From contig CAJQMR010000039.1 of assembly GCA_905479495.1 (NCBI GenBank), positions 1-64,000 on the forward strand: a stretch of DNA of 64,000 bases. The letters are read 5' to 3'. The position numbers and the translations under genes were made by a program. Shown in pieces: positions 7,195 through 14,831 of this stretch. This stretch comes from an uncultured Anaerolineae bacterium. Its GTDB lineage: Bacteria; Chloroflexota; Anaerolineae; Promineifilales; Promineifilaceae. The first letter of the stretch is position 1, and the number at the start of each line of letters is the position of its first letter. The notes beneath the pieces are model-generated. The model made no database searches and was not told the DNA's origin. It was given only the letters and a program-made list of their open reading frames with translations.

Positions 7195-10077
7195 ATGAGT
7201 CGAGATAACTGGGATATCCCAGAAGTGTTCCGGCGGGCTATGGAAGAAGCTGGCTGGGAAGGTAACAAAGGCGAAGGCGGCGAAGGTGGTGAAGGTGGCG
7301 GCCAGCGTCCTCCTTTCCCGCGCCGTCCGCAACAGCCCCGCCGCAGCAATCGCAACCTGTGGATCATTGGCATCCTTTTCCTGTTGTTCATTAGCGTCAA
7401 TTGGATTGTGGGCGTTTATACAGATTGGCTTTGGTTTAGCGAGATAGAATTTCAAAATGTCTGGTTTACAAGCTGGAGCTACAAATTTTTCAGCTTTGTT
7501 GCCTTTTTTATTGTCGCCTTTCTTATTTTGTGGGGCAATTGGCAGCTGGCCCGACGGCGGGCCATCAAAGCCACGCCAGAATTTTATCCCCGCTTTTTAC
7601 AGATTCGCGGCGTGAGCTGGATTCTAACGGCAATTGCCCTCTTTTTAGCCTTTGGCTTTGCCAGCTCCATTGCCGTCCGCTGGGATGAGTTTCTACTGTT
7701 CCTCAACCGCGTCCCCTTTGGCACCAACGATCCCATATTTGGCCGGGACATCAGCTTTTACCTGTTTGAGCTGCCCGTCTACGAAGCGCTACAGCAATGG
7801 GTGGTCTCCCTGCTGCTGCTCACGCTAATTGGCGTCTTAGCCATTTATGCCGTGAATAACGTCATCGAAATTCAGCGTGGCCAGTGGCGGCCACATGAAT
7901 CACCCATTTTGCGACAGCATGTGGCCTTCCTGGCCACAATCATTTTGCTGCTGTGGGCCAGTGGTAATTTATTTGATGTTTTCAATCTGAATTATTCGGG
8001 GCGCGGCGTGGTTTTTGGTGCCAGCTATACGGACATCAATGCCTCGCTGTACGCGCTCTATGCGCAGATGGCGCTTATGGGGCTGGCAGCATTGGTGATG
8101 TTGTTGAATGTATTCCGGCTGAGTTTACGGCCGTTACTCGTCACGGCCGGTCTCTGGTTGGTGGTCACCGTCCTGGTGGGCGGTATCTACCCGGCCATCT
8201 TGCAGCGATACGAAGTTGTGCCCAATGAACTGGTGCGGGAATCTCCCTACATTCAGTACAACATTGATTACACACGTCTGGGCTTTAACCTGGACAAGAT
8301 TGAAGTGCGGAACTTTTCTGAAGTAAATACCATGGAACAGGCTGATCTGACGGCCAACGAAGACGTTTTGAATAACATTCGCCTGTGGGATTACCGACCG
8401 CTGCGGGCCACTTACACGCAGTTGCAAGCGTTACGGCCGTATTACGTCTTTGGTGAAATCGACATTGATCGTTACGACATTAACGGCGAAACACGTCAGG
8501 TCATGCTGGCCACGCGCGAACTGGACAAAACGCAGCTCCCCTCCCTTTCCTGGGTCAACACCAAGCTGGAATTTACCCACGGCTACGGCATCGTCATGAA
8601 CCCCGTAGACCGCTTTACAGCCGATGGTCAGCCTGAATTTTTCATCAAAAACCTGCCGCCAGAAAGCTCAGTTAATCTTGCCGTAACGCGCCCAGAAATC
8701 TACTATGGTGAGATAGACAACGATGCCGTCTTTGTCGGCAGCGAGCGGGATGAGTTTAGCTACCCCAGCGGTAACGAAAACGTCTACACCAGCTACGAAG
8801 GCACCGGTGGCGTGCCGCTAGATAGTTTCCTCAAGCGACTGGCTTTTGCTGTGCGCCTGGGCGATACCAACGTGCTGTTGAGCGATGAAATCAATACCCA
8901 AACGCGGATTCAGCTACATCGTAGAATTCAGGAACGGGTTAAAGAAATCACCCCCTTCCTGGAGCTGGATGGCGATCCTTACATTGTCCTCACAGATGAA
9001 GGAAATTTGATCTGGATTCAGGACGCCTTCACCATTAGCCGACGTTTTCCTTACGCCACACCAGATAGTGCTTCTGGGATCAACTACATCCGCAACGCCG
9101 TTAAAATCACGATTGATGCTTATAATGGCACCGTCAATTATTACATTGTCGATGACCAGGACCCCATCATTCAATCCTACAGCAATGCTTTTCCGGACCT
9201 ATTCAAACCACTCAGCGAGATGCCAGAAAATTTACAAAGCCATCTACGCTACCCAGAAGATTTGTTCAACATCCAAATTCAACAATATCTCCGTTACCAC
9301 ATGACCGACGTGCGTGTTTTCTTTAACCAGGAAGACGTGTGGCAAATTCCGCAAGAGGTGTTTGAAGGCAATCAACAGCCCATCGAGCCTTATTACGTCA
9401 TTATGCCGCTGCCGGGTGAAACCGAGAGTGAATATTTGTTGATTCAACCGTTTAGCCCCATCGGCAAAGATAACATGATTGCCTGGATGGCTGTCCGCAA
9501 CGATCCAGAAAATTACGGAGAGCTAGTGGTGTATGAACTGCCCAAGCAGTCACTCGTCTTTGGCCCACTTCAAGTCGAAAGCCGCATCGATCAGGAACCC
9601 GCTATCTCGCAGCAGTTCTCTTTGTGGGATCAGGGTGGCTCCAATGTGATTCGCGGTAACTTGCTCGTGATTCCGCTCAACAACAGCTTTTTGTACGTGG
9701 AACCGATCTATTTACGGGCAGACACAAGCGCCTTGCCTGAGCTAAAACGGGTCATTGTGGCCACCGACACACGTATTGCCATGGACACCTCGCTTTCAGG
9801 TGCATTGGCCTCGCTGCTGCTAGAGGCACCCGGTGAAATTGTGGTGGAGGAGGCTGGGGACACGGCCGTTTCCACCGAAACCGACACCGATACCACCCCC
9901 GTAGAAATTGCTCCCGTAGACGCCAGCGTGGAAGAGCTCATCAACTCTGCCAACGCCCACTTTGAAGCCGCCCAGGCTGCCCAACAAAATGGCGATTGGG
10001 CAGCTTACGGTGCGGAACTGGACGCGCTGGAAAGCGACTTGTCTCGTTTAATCGAGCTGACAGGCGCGACTGAATAA
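7195..10077 (+). CDS. UPF0182 family large membrane protein
   Basis: The 960-residue protein begins with a soluble Gly/Glu/Pro-rich stretch (about residues 1-55), followed by about seven membrane helices up to roughly residue 350. A long extracytoplasmic domain fills the rest. Family hallmarks include VYTDWLWFSEI near residue 78 and a conserved soluble domain containing VNPVDRF-like and IQDAFT-like segments. UPF0182 (COG1615) proteins are found in actinobacteria, cyanobacteria and Chloroflexota, and their role is unknown. The last ~80 residues are an acidic Thr/Glu-rich linker and a helical tail. AAGGA lies eight bases before the ATG. It is followed by an inverted repeat, then the DinB-like gene. 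Confidence 0.92.
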   Translation: MSRDNWDIPEVFRRAMEEAGWEGNKGEGGEGGEGGGQRPPFPRRPQQPRRSNRNLWIIGILFLLFISVNWIVGVYTDWLWFSEIEFQNVWFTSWSYKFFSFVAFFIVAFLILWGNWQLARRRAIKATPEFYPRFLQIRGVSWILTAIALFLAFGFASSIAVRWDEFLLFLNRVPFGTNDPIFGRDISFYLFELPVYEALQQWVVSLLLLTLIGVLAIYAVNNVIEIQRGQWRPHESPILRQHVAFLATIILLLWASGNLFDVFNLNYSGRGVVFGASYTDINASLYALYAQMALMGLAALVMLLNVFRLSLRPLLVTAGLWLVVTVLVGGIYPAILQRYEVVPNELVRESPYIQYNIDYTRLGFNLDKIEVRNFSEVNTMEQADLTANEDVLNNIRLWDYRPLRATYTQLQALRPYYVFGEIDIDRYDINGETRQVMLATRELDKTQLPSLSWVNTKLEFTHGYGIVMNPVDRFTADGQPEFFIKNLPPESSVNLAVTRPEIYYGEIDNDAVFVGSERDEFSYPSGNENVYTSYEGTGGVPLDSFLKRLAFAVRLGDTNVLLSDEINTQTRIQLHRRIQERVKEITPFLELDGDPYIVLTDEGNLIWIQDAFTISRRFPYATPDSASGINYIRNAVKITIDAYNGTVNYYIVDDQDPIIQSYSNAFPDLFKPLSEMPENLQSHLRYPEDLFNIQIQQYLRYHMTDVRVFFNQEDVWQIPQEVFEGNQQPIEPYYVIMPLPGETESEYLLIQPFSPIGKDNMIAWMAVRNDPENYGELVVYELPKQSLVFGPLQVESRIDQEPAISQQFSLWDQGGSNVIRGNLLVIPLNNSFLYVEPIYLRADTSALPELKRVIVATDTRIAMDTSLSGALASLLLEAPGEIVVEEAGDTAVSTETDTDTTPVEIAPVDASVEELINSANAHFEAAQAAQQNGDWAAYGAELDALESDLSRLIELTGATE

Positions 10078-10087
10078 CAGAGTAAAA

Positions 10088-10135
10088 AGTGAAAAGTAAA
10101 AGGTGAGGTCTGCCCATCACTTTTTACTTTTCACT
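10088..10135. terminator. Long hairpin after the UPF0182 gene
   Basis: An arm at 10088-10106 pairs with 10117-10135 over 19 bases with one mismatch and a 10-base loop. The arms are built from AGTGAAAAGTAAAA-type words. It sits between two co-directional genes, so it may be a terminator or a member of a small palindromic repeat family; there is no clean T-tract. Confidence 0.55.
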
Positions 10136-10153
10136 TCTCATCTCCACCACCCC

Positions 10154-10609
10154 ATGAGCAAACGAGCCGTATTGATCGACGCCCTCGCCAGCATGCCCAA
10201 AGACCTGAACTTCATGCTGCGCCGGGCGGGGGAAACGGCCGTTCACCAACGCCCCACCCCCAATGAATGGTCCATTGCCGACGTGCTGTACCATCTCACC
10301 ATTATCGAATCCTTGTCTCTGGCCCGGTTGCAAAAAATTGTGCTGGAGGAACGGCCGTTTCTCCCCTATCTCCACCCCCAAACCAGACCTCAACCAGACT
10401 CCACCCCCTTGCCCGAACTGCTGAACAATTTCAGCACGGCGCGAAATGAGACGCTGGCATACTTGCAATCACTCAAGGCGGGTGCCTGGCAGCGCAACGC
10501 CGTGCATGAAACCCTAGGCCCCACCAAGCTACGGTACATGGTGCAGCTTTTGGTAGACCACGACACGGAGCATCTGAATCAAATTGTGGTTCTTTTGGGA
10601 AACCGTTAA
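10154..10609 (+). CDS. DinB-like four-helix-bundle protein
   Basis: Starting at the ATG at 10154 gives 151 residues; an upstream GTG-type extension to 10103 would run through the hairpin and is unlikely. The protein shows the DinB/YfiT pattern: a first helix around FMLRRAGE, then RPTPNEWSIADVLYHL with a histidine, and a C-terminal VDHDTEHLNQI helix with two further histidines. These three histidines are the usual metal ligands of the superfamily. Members are metal-dependent transferases or stress proteins, often thiol-dependent, and the specific reaction here is unknown. No strong RBS is visible. Confidence 0.75.
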   Translation: MSKRAVLIDALASMPKDLNFMLRRAGETAVHQRPTPNEWSIADVLYHLTIIESLSLARLQKIVLEERPFLPYLHPQTRPQPDSTPLPELLNNFSTARNETLAYLQSLKAGAWQRNAVHETLGPTKLRYMVQLLVDHDTEHLNQIVVLLGNR

Positions 10610-10612
10610 TGG

Positions 10613-10618
10613 TTGACA
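10613..10618 (+). promoter_or_regulatory. Candidate -35 box upstream of the homocysteine methyltransferase-like gene
   Basis: A perfect TTGACA begins three bases after the DinB-like stop codon. The matching -10 is weak (TAAGCT, 10635-10640, 16-base spacing). It would give the downstream one-carbon cluster its own promoter. Confidence 0.3.
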
Positions 10619-10676
10619 TTGCCGCCAAAAACGGTAAGCTTCAACTTGTGAAATTTTTACCGAGGTACAGTTCACT

Positions 10677-11648
10677 ATGAACAAACTAGAGCAATTGCTG
10701 GCAACCAATGAATACTTAATCGCCGATGGCGGTATGGGCACTATGTTGATGGCCGCTGGTCTGGAGCAAGGCGATCCGCCCGAAATGTGGAACGTGCTGC
10801 ATCCTGACCGCATCCGCGCCGTCCACGATGGTTACATCGAAGCTGGTGCTCAGATTATTTTGACAAATTCCTTTGGTGGCACCTGCTTTCGCCTGAAGCT
10901 GCACAAGCTGCAAGACCGTGCCTTTGAGCTAAACAAAGCCGCTGCCGAACTGGCCCGCGCTGCCGCCGATGCGGCCGATCAGCCTGTTGTGGTCGGTGGC
11001 TCCATCGGCCCTTCGGGTGAAATTATGGAACCGGTCGGGGCACTGTGTTACAACGATGCCGTGGCTGGCTTTGCCGAGCAGGCTGCCGGATTAGCCGCTG
11101 GTGGTGTGGACGTATTGTGGATTGAAACGATGAGCGACATCAGCGAAGTGCGGGCTGCTGTGCAAGGCTGCCGTGAGGCCACCGATTTACCCATTGTGGC
11201 CACGATGACGTTTGATACAAACGGCCGTACCATGATGGGCATCACCCCCGTCCAGGCCTTTACCGAGCTGAGCGCCATGAACCTGACCGCACTCGGCGGC
11301 AACTGTGGCAACGGGCCAGCCGAAATCGAGGGCGTTATCCAAGCGATGTACGCCACCAACCAAAGCTATCCCTTTGTGGCCAAATCAAACGCGGGCATTC
11401 CCGAATATGTGCATGGCCATCTGCATTACAACGGCACGCCAGAGGTGATGGCCGACTATGCCGTGAAAGTGCGCAACTATGGCGCGCGCATCATTGGCGC
11501 TTGCTGCGGCAGCACACCCGCTCATATCGCCGCCATGCGTGCTGCGCTAGACAACGCCCCCATCGAGCACCAAATTGTAGAAACGGCCGTTGCCGCCACA
11601 GCCACGCCAGATCGGAACCGTACCCGCACGCGCCGCAGACGAGGTTAA
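10677..11648 (+). CDS. Homocysteine S-methyltransferase family protein (betaine-homocysteine methyltransferase-like)
   Basis: The 323-residue protein is a single homocysteine-binding TIM barrel. It begins with ADGGMGTML and has TNSFGG near residue 64. The zinc-binding cysteines are in GGNCGNG (Cys210) and GACCGSTPAHI (Cys276/277), all present. The family moves a methyl group to homocysteine to make methionine. Length and sequence fit bacterial betaine-homocysteine methyltransferases or the N-terminal module of MetH without its cobalamin modules. The next gene, an MttB-like methyltransferase, starts two bases after its stop, so the substrate is probably a methylated amine such as glycine betaine. 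The C-terminal tail is basic (RTRTRRRRG), which is unusual. Confidence 0.88.
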   Translation: MNKLEQLLATNEYLIADGGMGTMLMAAGLEQGDPPEMWNVLHPDRIRAVHDGYIEAGAQIILTNSFGGTCFRLKLHKLQDRAFELNKAAAELARAAADAADQPVVVGGSIGPSGEIMEPVGALCYNDAVAGFAEQAAGLAAGGVDVLWIETMSDISEVRAAVQGCREATDLPIVATMTFDTNGRTMMGITPVQAFTELSAMNLTALGGNCGNGPAEIEGVIQAMYATNQSYPFVAKSNAGIPEYVHGHLHYNGTPEVMADYAVKVRNYGARIIGACCGSTPAHIAAMRAALDNAPIEHQIVETAVAATATPDRNRTRTRRRRG

Positions 11649-11650
11649 CC

Positions 11651-13183
11651 TTGCCTGCCCCCCAGAGGAAGCGCAGCCGTCGCCGACGGGAAGAAAAAGC
11701 CGGGGAACGGCCGTCGCAGTCAGTTGTTTCCCCCGGAGCCAGCGGCGGCTGGTACCGTCCTCTGCGCGACGCCGACGTCATTCGCATTCATGAAGCCGCG
11801 CTAGACGTGCTGGAAAAAATCGGCATCGAAGTACAGCCTTCTGAATGCCGCAACATCTGGCAAGCAGCTGGGGCACGTATCGACACCGCCCGTAACCGCG
11901 TTTTTATTCCCCGCAAACTTGTCAATCAGGCTCTCAGCACTGCCCAAAACGAAGTCTTTTTAGCTGGACGCGACCCGCGCCACGATATGCACCTGGGCAA
12001 GCAGCGTGTTTACATGGGCACGGGGGGTGCGGCCGTTAAAATTTTGGATTTAGACAGCCAGCAGGTGCGCCAAACCACGCTGCGCGATGTGGCCAACGTG
12101 GGCCGACTGGTAGATGCGCTGGACAACATCCATTTTTACCTGCGCTGCTGCGTCGCCCGCGACATTCCTTCTGAAGATTTAGACCTGAACACCTACTACG
12201 CCGCCCTCAGCAGCACAACCAAGCACGTCACCGGCAACTGCTTCACCCTGCGCTCTTTGCGTGATGTGTTGGCACTGGGTGAGATAATTGCGGGGGGACA
12301 AGATGAATTGCGGAAACGGCCGTTTCTTTCCTTCATCACCAGCTGGACCGTTAGCCCGCTGCGCTTTGCCCCGGAAACAGTCGAAGTGCTAACTGAAATC
12401 GTGCGCCAGGAAATGCCCGTCTTTCTTTCCAGCGCGCCACAGGCCGGAGCCACCAGCCCCGCTGCCCTGGCCGGCACCCTGGTGCAAATCCACGCCGAAG
12501 AGCTGTCTGGCCTTACCTACTGCCAATTGGTGAAGCCCGGCACGCCAGTTGTGCTCGGCTACGTCCCCTCCGTATCTGATTTGCGTACGGGTAATTTTGT
12601 GGGCGGCGCGGCCGAATTTGCCTTGATGAATGCGGCCGTCGCCCAGCTGGGCCAACACTGCAATCTGCCCGTCTACAACTCCTCCGGTCTCAGCGACGCC
12701 AAGCTGCCTGACGTGCAGGCCGGTTATGAAAAAGGGCTCACCGGCGCGGCAGCAGCGCTGGCTGGAGCCAATTACATTCACCATTCCGCCGGTTTTTTGG
12801 AGTCGATGCTCACCGTCGCTTATGAGCAGTTTGTCATCGATGACGACATCAACGGCAGCATCATGCGCCTGGTGCGCGGCATTGAAGTCACAGACGAAAC
12901 GCTGTCGCTGGACGTGATTGAACAGGTGGTGAAGGGAGAAGGTCACTTTTTGGGCACGCGGCAAAGCCTGGAACTGATGAACACGGAATTCTATTACCCG
13001 CATACGGCCGATCGTCAAAGTCGGGATAACTGGCAGGCCAACGGCAGCCTGGACATGCGCCAAACCGCCCGCCGCCAGGCCAAACAGCTGCTCAAAACCC
13101 ACCAGCCCACCCCACTGCCAGCTGAAATCGACGCCTCTATTCGGGACCGATTCAACATTTTGCTACCAGTAAACCCATCTTGA
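11651..13183 (+). CDS. MttB-like (trimethylamine/betaine methyltransferase superfamily) protein
   Basis: I start this at TTG 11651, two bases after the previous stop and seven bases after GAGG, giving 510 residues; a longer frame back to 11501 lies wholly inside the preceding gene. After a basic, low-complexity N-terminus the protein shows the MttB fold: RIHEAALDVLEKIGIEV, RVFIPRKLV, MGTGGAAVKILDL and, late, a GHFLGTRQSLELM motif. There is no in-frame amber codon, so it belongs to the non-pyrrolysine branch. That branch includes MtgB, which demethylates glycine betaine onto a corrinoid protein. No corrinoid protein lies in the window. The link to the upstream homocysteine methyltransferase is by position. 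Confidence 0.87.
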   Translation: MPAPQRKRSRRRREEKAGERPSQSVVSPGASGGWYRPLRDADVIRIHEAALDVLEKIGIEVQPSECRNIWQAAGARIDTARNRVFIPRKLVNQALSTAQNEVFLAGRDPRHDMHLGKQRVYMGTGGAAVKILDLDSQQVRQTTLRDVANVGRLVDALDNIHFYLRCCVARDIPSEDLDLNTYYAALSSTTKHVTGNCFTLRSLRDVLALGEIIAGGQDELRKRPFLSFITSWTVSPLRFAPETVEVLTEIVRQEMPVFLSSAPQAGATSPAALAGTLVQIHAEELSGLTYCQLVKPGTPVVLGYVPSVSDLRTGNFVGGAAEFALMNAAVAQLGQHCNLPVYNSSGLSDAKLPDVQAGYEKGLTGAAAALAGANYIHHSAGFLESMLTVAYEQFVIDDDINGSIMRLVRGIEVTDETLSLDVIEQVVKGEGHFLGTRQSLELMNTEFYYPHTADRQSRDNWQANGSLDMRQTARRQAKQLLKTHQPTPLPAEIDASIRDRFNILLPVNPS

Positions 13184-13199
13184 GGAATAAGCCTCCTCT

Positions 13200-13266
13200 T
13201 ATGCGAACGGCGGAAAGAGGAACGCAGAGTTGCCCAAAAGAAACGCAGAGGTTCGCAGAGAAGAGA
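13200..13266 (+). repeat. CGCAGAG-rich low-complexity spacer
   Basis: The gap between the MttB-like and DUF1638 genes contains words such as GAACGCAGAG and AACGCAGAGGTTCGCAGAG, a purine-rich repeat type. A related element is in frame within the glycosyltransferase gene near 58280-58325. Its last bases, AGAGAG, may act as the ribosome binding site of the next gene. Confidence 0.5.
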
Positions 13267-13270
13267 GCAT

Positions 13271-13855
13271 ATGAAAACAGCGATCATTTTTTGCGGGGCG
13301 CTGGCCCGTGAAATACTGGACATTGTGCAAAAGCATGGCTGGGATGCCCAGGTATTTGGCATTTCGGCACTGGACCACATGTTCCCCGAGCGCATCGCCC
13401 CCGACGTAGAAAAACGCTACCTGGAAGTCCGCGAGCAGTTCGACCGGGTGCTCATTGGCTTTGGCGACTGCGGCTCACAAGGCGCGGTAGATCAGCTGGC
13501 CACCAAATACAACCTGGAACGCATCGACGGCCCACACTGCTACGAAATGTACGGAGGGAACACGTTTCAGGAATTGATGGATGAGGAGCCGGGCACCTTT
13601 TTCTTGACCGACTTTTTGGTGCGCGGCTTTCGCGGCACCATTTTAAAGGGGCTGGGGCTGGATCGATTCCCCCAGCTAAAAGAGGATTATTTCCGCAACT
13701 ACAAGCGCATTGTCTACCTGGCGCAAAACCCGGATCCAGAGCTCATCGCCCAGGCCCAGCAAGCCGCCGATTACCTGGGACTGCCCCTGGAAGTTCGCGA
13801 AACAGGCTACGGCCTGCTGGAAGAACGGCTGGTAGCAATGATGAATCGAACGTAA
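13271..13855 (+). CDS. DUF1638 family protein
   Basis: The 194-residue protein matches DUF1638. Conserved points include Cys8 in [21 protein letters not shown] with Cys67, and [11 protein letters not shown] with Cys90. Three conserved cysteines could bind a metal or cluster. DUF1638 genes are commonly found next to MttB-type methyltransferases and corrinoid proteins, and this copy follows such a gene. A role in methyl-transfer or corrinoid-protein activation is therefore likely but unproven. The segment [14 protein letters not shown] is typical of the family. Confidence 0.82.
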   Translation: MKTAIIFCGALAREILDIVQKHGWDAQVFGISALDHMFPERIAPDVEKRYLEVREQFDRVLIGFGDCGSQGAVDQLATKYNLERIDGPHCYEMYGGNTFQELMDEEPGTFFLTDFLVRGFRGTILKGLGLDRFPQLKEDYFRNYKRIVYLAQNPDPELIAQAQQAADYLGLPLEVRETGYGLLEERLVAMMNRT

Positions 13856-13862
13856 CAAACAA

Positions 13863-14225
13863 ATGAAAAATCACCCTGTAATTTTGGTCGATGTGCCGAT
13901 TAATTTATCTGAAATATTTGATTTTCTTGAAAATAACGGATTCCAAATTGCAAGAGCAACATCTCCAGATGGAATTCATGAATTACTTGAAGAAGTTAAG
14001 CCAGATGGTGCCATCATCTTTGCTGATTGGATTTTTCTAGATGAGGGCAATGATCTGTTAACTCTCTTCGATGATATCCCTTTGGTTTTTCTGATCAACA
14101 AGATAAATTGGAAAGAAAGCATGAGCAAAGTACTTTTTCAGCATGAATATTGCACGATTCCAGTTGATAAGGAAGAGTTACTAATTCGACTTAAAAACGT
14201 GATGATCGGTCGAGAAAGCCGTTAG
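13863..14225 (+). CDS. Small receiver-like protein of unknown function
   Basis: This 120-residue protein lies seven bases after the DUF1638 stop and ten before the Nudix gene. Its alternating pattern (VILVDV, GAIIFADW, IPLVFLINK, CTIPVDKEEL) resembles a response-regulator receiver fold. The usual acidic pocket and phosphorylated Asp are not clear, so it may be a degenerate receiver. The DNA is visibly more A/T-rich than its neighbours and has no ACGGCCGT site, which suggests a separate origin. No clear RBS is seen. I do not recognise a specific family. Confidence 0.55.
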   Translation: MKNHPVILVDVPINLSEIFDFLENNGFQIARATSPDGIHELLEEVKPDGAIIFADWIFLDEGNDLLTLFDDIPLVFLINKINWKESMSKVLFQHEYCTIPVDKEELLIRLKNVMIGRESR

Positions 14226-14234
14226 GGAGAACGA

Positions 14235-14780
14235 ATGGCGGTAGTGGCGGCGTTTTTACGAGGGCAAACGGCCGTTTCCCAATCCAACCCCACCTGGCAA
14301 TGGCAAAACAATCCGCTGCCCTTACGCCAACGCACCTACCTCTGCCCCACCCTGCCGCCAGACGACCTCATTAGCTCTGCACGCGCTGTCCTGCTTCGCG
14401 GAAATGAGGTGATGCTGATTCGGGATCACCGGGATGAGCCGTACATCATCCCCGGCGGGCGGCGGGAGCCAGGCGAAACAGTGCTGGAAACATTGCAGAG
14501 GGAGATGCGTGAGGAAACAGGCTGGTCGGTGCGGGAGACGGCCGTTATCGGCTGTGTCCACTTCCAACACCTGAACCCCAAACCTAGCGGCTACCCTTAC
14601 CCATACCCTCATTTTTTCTGGGCCATCTTTGCCGCCCAGGCAGACAGTTTTGATCCTGCTACCGTTGAAGAAGATTTTTACGTCACCAGCGCCAATTTTA
14701 AGCCTATCCGTGAAGTAGCCACCTGGAAATTGGGTGATGGGCAAAATGAACTGCTGCAAACGGCCGTAGCCATTTTGTGA
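14235..14780 (+). CDS. Nudix hydrolase
   Basis: The 181-residue protein carries a complete Nudix box: Gly75, Glu81 and then REMREETGW at 89-97, matching GX5EX7REUXEEXGU. Nudix enzymes cleave nucleoside diphosphates linked to another group, using a divalent metal. The N-terminal ~45 residues precede the beta strand SSARAVLLRGNEVMLI and are not conserved-looking. GGGAG lies five bases before the ATG. The substrate cannot be deduced. Confidence 0.88.
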   Translation: MAVVAAFLRGQTAVSQSNPTWQWQNNPLPLRQRTYLCPTLPPDDLISSARAVLLRGNEVMLIRDHRDEPYIIPGGRREPGETVLETLQREMREETGWSVRETAVIGCVHFQHLNPKPSGYPYPYPHFFWAIFAAQADSFDPATVEEDFYVTSANFKPIREVATWKLGDGQNELLQTAVAIL

Positions 14781-14831
14781 CGACAAGTTGCAACGAAATG
14801 GTCTTGAAATCGCTATTCGCGGCGGGTTGAA

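Noticed and set aside
11501-11650. N-terminal extension of the MttB-like protein
   Set aside because: It lies entirely within the preceding methyltransferase gene and encodes a basic, unconserved sequence; TTG 11651 has an RBS.
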